Source: Opitutaceae bacterium (lineage in GTDB: Bacteria > Verrucomicrobiota > Verrucomicrobiia > Opitutales > Opitutaceae). Taken from it: a DNA stretch of 52,740 bases. This document shows positions 49,879-52,740 of the stretch, piece by piece. Location of the stretch: positions 1-52,740 of the forward strand of contig JANJTQ010000296.1 in assembly GCA_024711005.1 (NCBI GenBank). Reading direction: 5' to 3'. Each line of letters opens with the position of its first letter. Within the stretch, counting starts at the first letter, position 1. Made by a program: the position numbers and the translations under genes. The notes under the pieces are model-generated. The model worked only from the letters and a program-made list of their open reading frames with translations, searched no databases and was not told where the DNA came from.

Positions 49879-50409
49879 ATGAGTCCGAGCCTCATTCCCG
49901 AACACCGCTCCCTGTTGATGCGGGCGAACCGTCTCCTCGGCGCCCACCTCGTCGAAGCCAACCTTGTCAAAATCGAGAATCTGGAAGCCGCCAACGAGCG
50001 TCTGCTCGAGCTGATTTCCTCCGGCGATTATCGCAAGGGTTCCGTGCTCTCCATTCTGGCTTTTGAACTCCAAGTCCTGAAGGAGTGCGACGCCCTCCAG
50101 TATGCGATGGACGAACATGGCGTGGGGCTGGTGGATCTTCGTTCCTACGACGTGCCCGAGGAATTGCGCTCCACGGTCGACCTGGGCGCGTGTTGGGCGA
50201 CTTGGTCGCTGCCGTTTGACCGCGAAGAGGACGTGTATTTCGTTGCCACTGCCTACTACTTGAGCCCGGCGGTCCGGACCTACTGGGAAAAGCAACTTGG
50301 CGGTCCCGTCGTCTGGTTCGGCACGACCCAGGAGATGCTTTCCGAATACCTTGAAAAAATGGAGGAGAGTCGCGCCGCCGGTGGCGCTCCCGCCCCAACC
50401 TCGACCTAA
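49879..50409 (+). CDS. Stand-alone protein resembling the N-terminal domain of type II/IV secretion ATPases
   Basis: The 176-residue cytoplasmic protein has two helix-rich segments: Leu-Leu-Gly-Ala-His-Leu-Val-Glu-Ala-Asn-Leu-Val followed by a helical repeat, and Leu-Lys-Glu-Cys-Asp-Ala-Leu-Gln-Tyr-Ala-Met-Asp-Glu. The pattern resembles the MshEN/GspE-N fold, known in related ATPases to bind c-di-GMP. It lies 17 bases after obgE and six before the ATPase gene, suggesting it works with that ATPase. The domain call is moderate and ligand binding is only possible. No ATP motif is present. Confidence 0.65.
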   Translation: MSPSLIPEHRSLLMRANRLLGAHLVEANLVKIENLEAANERLLELISSGDYRKGSVLSILAFELQVLKECDALQYAMDEHGVGLVDLRSYDVPEELRSTVDLGACWATWSLPFDREEDVYFVATAYYLSPAVRTYWEKQLGGPVVWFGTTQEMLSEYLEKMEESRAAGGAPAPTST

Positions 50410-50415
50410 GCCGTC

Positions 50416-52122
50416 ATGCCTCTCGGAAAAATTCAGACTCAGATTGTCAGCGTGCTCGTGGAAATGGGCCGCCTCAGCGATGCGCAAAGCGACGCCCTTG
50501 TGCACCACCCGGACGACCTTAACGGTGATGCGCTCGACAAGCTTCTCACCGAGGAATATCGCCTCACGCCGTTCCAGATCTTTGTGGCCCGCGCACGCGC
50601 CGTGGGCATGGCGCCCTTCAATGTTTCCCACTGGCGTGTGACACCGCAGACCTTTGAGCGCATCCCGCAGGACTTCTGTCAGGAGCACTCGGTTCTCCCG
50701 GTGGGGCAGGTGGGCGAGACGTTGCTGGTCGCCTTTGCCAATCCATTCGAGGTAGCGATCCCGGCCAAGATTCAGGAGATGACGGGCATGAAGGTCGCCC
50801 GCCTCTTGGGGCGTGAGAAGGACATCAAGGAAAAGTTCGCCCGGGAAAACCAGCCCGCGGCCGGCTTCGAGGACGTGGTGAAGCAGATCGGCGCCGAGTT
50901 CGGCGCCATCGCGGAGGTGCTCGACGAAGAGACGACCACCGAGGATTCCGGTCCGATCATCCAACTCTCCAACCGCATTATTGAGGACGCTTATTTTTCC
51001 GGCACGTCAGACATTCACATCGAGCCTTGGGAAAAAGAGATGATCGTTCGCTACCGCATCGACGGCATCTGTCAGGAGAAGCTCCGGCTTCCCTCCAAGG
51101 TCGGCCCGTCGCTCATCGCCCGTCTGAAGATCATGTGCAATCTCGACATCTCCGAACGTCGATTGCCCCAGGACGGCCGCATCGTGTTCAAGCAGTTTAC
51201 GAAGAAGGGCATCGACATCGATCTACGTGTTTCGACCGCGCCGCTCAATCATGGTGAAGGCGTGGTGATGCGTATTCTCGACAAGCAGAAATCGACGCTG
51301 CCGATGACCGCGCTCGGTTTCTCGGAGGAAAACCTCGTCAAGTATCGCGACGTCATTCGCCAGCCCTACGGGATGATTCTTCACTGTGGTCCGACCGGTT
51401 CGGGCAAATCGATGACCCTCTACTCCGCGCTTAACGAGATCAACTCCCCCGAACTCGTCATCCGCACCGCCGAGGACCCCATCGAATACACGCTGAACGG
51501 CATCAATCAGATGCAGATGCACCGGCAGATCGGACTGACCTTTGCAAGCGCTCTGCGAGCCTTCCTTCGTCAAGATCCCGACATCATTCTCGTGGGCGAA
51601 ATTCGCGACAAGGAAACGGCCAACATTTCCGTCGAAGCCGCGCTCACCGGTCACTTGCTCATCTCGACGCTGCATACGAACGACGCGCCGAGCACGATCG
51701 CCCGTCTCACCGATATGGGCGTCGAGCCCTTCATGATTTCGTCTTCGCTCCTGTGCGTGTGCGCGCAGCGCCTCATGCGTCGCGTGTGCAAGACCTGTCG
51801 CGTGCACTCCGAGCCCACTCCTCGTGAAAAGGAACTGCTTGAAAAGGCGCTGGGCTGGAGCGGTCCCATCTACAAGGCCGCTCCCAAGGGATGCCCCAAG
51901 TGCGGCGGCTCGGGCTACAAGGGCCGCGTGGGTATTCACGAACTGATGATCACCACCGAAGAACTGATCGAGGGCATCAACAAGGGACTGGAAACCGCCG
52001 AGCTGAAGAAGATCTGCATGCGAAATGGTATGAAAACCCTTCACCAGGATTCGCTGCTCAAGGTGAAGGACGGTCTGACCACGATCGAGGAGGCCATTGC
52101 GAACGTTCCGCCGGATCTGTGA
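50416..52122 (+). CDS. Type IV pilus/type II secretion assembly ATPase (PilB/GspE family)
   Basis: The 568-residue protein has an N-terminal GspE-N/MshEN domain (about 1-150) and a hexameric ATPase domain with Gly-Thr-Ser-Asp-Ile-His-Ile-Glu-Pro, Walker A Gly-Pro-Thr-Gly-Ser-Gly-Lys-Ser (325-332), the Asp box Ala-Glu-Asp-Pro-Ile-Glu-Tyr, Walker B Ile-Ile-Leu-Val-Gly-Glu-Ile-Arg-Asp and the His box. A zinc-type Cys-Lys-Thr-Cys ... Cys-Pro-Lys-Cys lies near 460-495. It drives assembly of pili or pseudopili. No pilin or platform gene follows in the window, so PilB versus GspE cannot be decided. Confidence 0.93.
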   Translation: MPLGKIQTQIVSVLVEMGRLSDAQSDALVHHPDDLNGDALDKLLTEEYRLTPFQIFVARARAVGMAPFNVSHWRVTPQTFERIPQDFCQEHSVLPVGQVGETLLVAFANPFEVAIPAKIQEMTGMKVARLLGREKDIKEKFARENQPAAGFEDVVKQIGAEFGAIAEVLDEETTTEDSGPIIQLSNRIIEDAYFSGTSDIHIEPWEKEMIVRYRIDGICQEKLRLPSKVGPSLIARLKIMCNLDISERRLPQDGRIVFKQFTKKGIDIDLRVSTAPLNHGEGVVMRILDKQKSTLPMTALGFSEENLVKYRDVIRQPYGMILHCGPTGSGKSMTLYSALNEINSPELVIRTAEDPIEYTLNGINQMQMHRQIGLTFASALRAFLRQDPDIILVGEIRDKETANISVEAALTGHLLISTLHTNDAPSTIARLTDMGVEPFMISSSLLCVCAQRLMRRVCKTCRVHSEPTPREKELLEKALGWSGPIYKAAPKGCPKCGGSGYKGRVGIHELMITTEELIEGINKGLETAELKKICMRNGMKTLHQDSLLKVKDGLTTIEEAIANVPPDL

Positions 52123-52136
52123 TTCCTCGGCCGCCC

Positions 52137-52643
52137 ATGAAGCACTTGTCCGTCCTTGTCGGCTGCATGGCCGCCCTCTTCGTCGTCGGTTGCTCCAAGA
52201 GCAAGCCCGAGGAGGTGCCCGAAGGGGTCAAACACGAAGCGGCGGCTCTCGTAAGCGAGGCGCAGTTCGCGATGCAGATTCGCGAGTATTCCCGCGCCGA
52301 GGAGCTGATCCGGCGGGCGCTCAAGTTGCGCGAAGATATGCCCGAGTACTGGGTTTCGCTCGGCATGGCGCTCCGCAAAAAAGACGACAAGACCGGTGCG
52401 CGCAAAGCCTACGAAAAGGCGCTCGACTTACATGTGGAGCGCTACGAGTCGGAGAAGACGCCCGAAGGGCTTTCCCAGCAGGCGTTCGTTCTCGCGCTCC
52501 TTGGGCGGACCGAGGAGGCGCTCAAGCTTTTGCAGCAGGGGCTCAAGGAATATCCCGACAGCTCGACGATGAAGGAAATGGCGAATCCGCGCGGACTTCC
52601 CCGGACGTTTAGAACCGACGAATTCAGGGGACTGATGCTGTAA
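52137..52643 (+). CDS. TPR-repeat lipoprotein
   Basis: The 168-residue protein has a lipoprotein signal peptide with the lipobox Val-Val-Gly-Cys19. A TPR-type region follows (about 32-150), with units such as Tyr-Trp-Val-Ser-Leu-Gly-Met-Ala-Leu-Arg-Lys and Ala-Arg-Lys-Ala-Tyr-Glu-Lys-Ala-Leu. It is probably an envelope scaffold. It begins 14 bases after the ATPase stop, so it may be part of the same unit; PilF/PilW-like pilotins are TPR lipoproteins and would fit, but this is inference. Confidence 0.85.
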   Translation: MKHLSVLVGCMAALFVVGCSKSKPEEVPEGVKHEAAALVSEAQFAMQIREYSRAEELIRRALKLREDMPEYWVSLGMALRKKDDKTGARKAYEKALDLHVERYESEKTPEGLSQQAFVLALLGRTEEALKLLQQGLKEYPDSSTMKEMANPRGLPRTFRTDEFRGLML

Positions 52644-52650
52644 CGCCGGA

Positions 52651-52669
52651 GCGCCGGATCAACCGGCGC
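52651..52669 (+). terminator. Hairpin after the TPR lipoprotein gene
   Basis: GCGCCGG (52651-52657) pairs perfectly with CCGGCGC (52663-52669) across a five-base loop, starting seven bases past the stop codon. No T-run follows. A second stem, AACGCC (52717-52722) with GGCGTT (52734-52739), lies at the window edge and may be the actual terminator. Confidence 0.4.
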
Positions 52670-52740
52670 GCGGGTCGGGCGCGAGCAGACGGACCCGTCG
52701 CGGTCATCTACACATAAACGCCGCCGCCCAAGAGGCGTTC

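Noticed and set aside
1-52740. CRISPR arrays, insertion sequences, tRNA or rRNA genes
   Set aside because: I saw no regularly spaced repeats, no transposase-like frame with terminal inverted repeats, and no tRNA or rRNA sequence in a full read-through. A covariance-model scan could still find a missed small RNA.

Overview
This GC-rich window most likely comes from a Verrucomicrobiota bacterium, probably Opitutaceae or a close relative. The clues are a long division and cell-wall (dcw) cluster with a fused MurC-MurB protein, a PEP-CTERM protein, a protein built from Asp-Pro/Trp repeats of a style common in this phylum, and an abundance of two-component and chemosensory genes. The species assignment is inference; no rRNA or tRNA gene was seen.

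Layout. 1-1409 is an AT-richer accessory patch. It holds a small zincin-like metallopeptidase domain (possibly the toxin end of a larger protein), an exported partner protein that may be its immunity factor, and short direct repeats. 1410-5833 (minus strand) encodes a repeat protein, a secreted three-part GH5 glycoside hydrolase and a PEP-CTERM protein. 6082-7941 has a DUF488 protein divergent from a PLP-dependent sulfur amino-acid enzyme whose leader can fold into two alternative hairpins. 8138-18167 (minus) is one tight seven-gene chemosensory operon of the Wsp-like type: cheW, cheR-TPR, cheW, mcp, cheA-REC, cheB, and a hybrid histidine kinase in place of the usual output regulator. 18373-21548 (minus) holds a ClC chloride transporter with CBS domains, an HPP membrane protein and a MarR regulator. 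21617-27548 has a sigma-54 activator divergent from an RND efflux pair that carries a good -24/-12 promoter. 27592-28675 (minus) is a two-gene nucleotidyltransferase/partner module that may be a toxin-antitoxin or defence pair.

29046-49861 (plus) is the dcw cluster: mraZ, a small basic ORF, rsmH, ftsL-like, ftsI, murE, murF, mraY, murD, a LysM lipoprotein, ftsW, murG, murC-murB, ddl, ftsQ, ftsA and ftsZ, followed by obgE. It makes the peptidoglycan precursor up to lipid II, crosslinks it at the septum and builds the Z-ring. A textbook MraZ operator of four 10-bp-spaced TGGGN boxes precedes it. The window ends with a stand-alone protein resembling the N-terminal domain of secretion ATPases, a PilB/GspE ATPase and a TPR lipoprotein.

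Most notable observations: (1) two unrelated proteins, the DUF488 protein and the MarR regulator, end in the same 13 residues, FSSPACSMPEIED, and their codons differ only at third positions, which points to a selected C-terminal peptide tag; (2) the essential GTPase Obg has Tyr where the P-loop Ser should be; (3) a sigma-54 promoter pairs with the adjacent activator at the RND locus; (4) there are a zincin/exported-partner module and a nucleotidyltransferase module.
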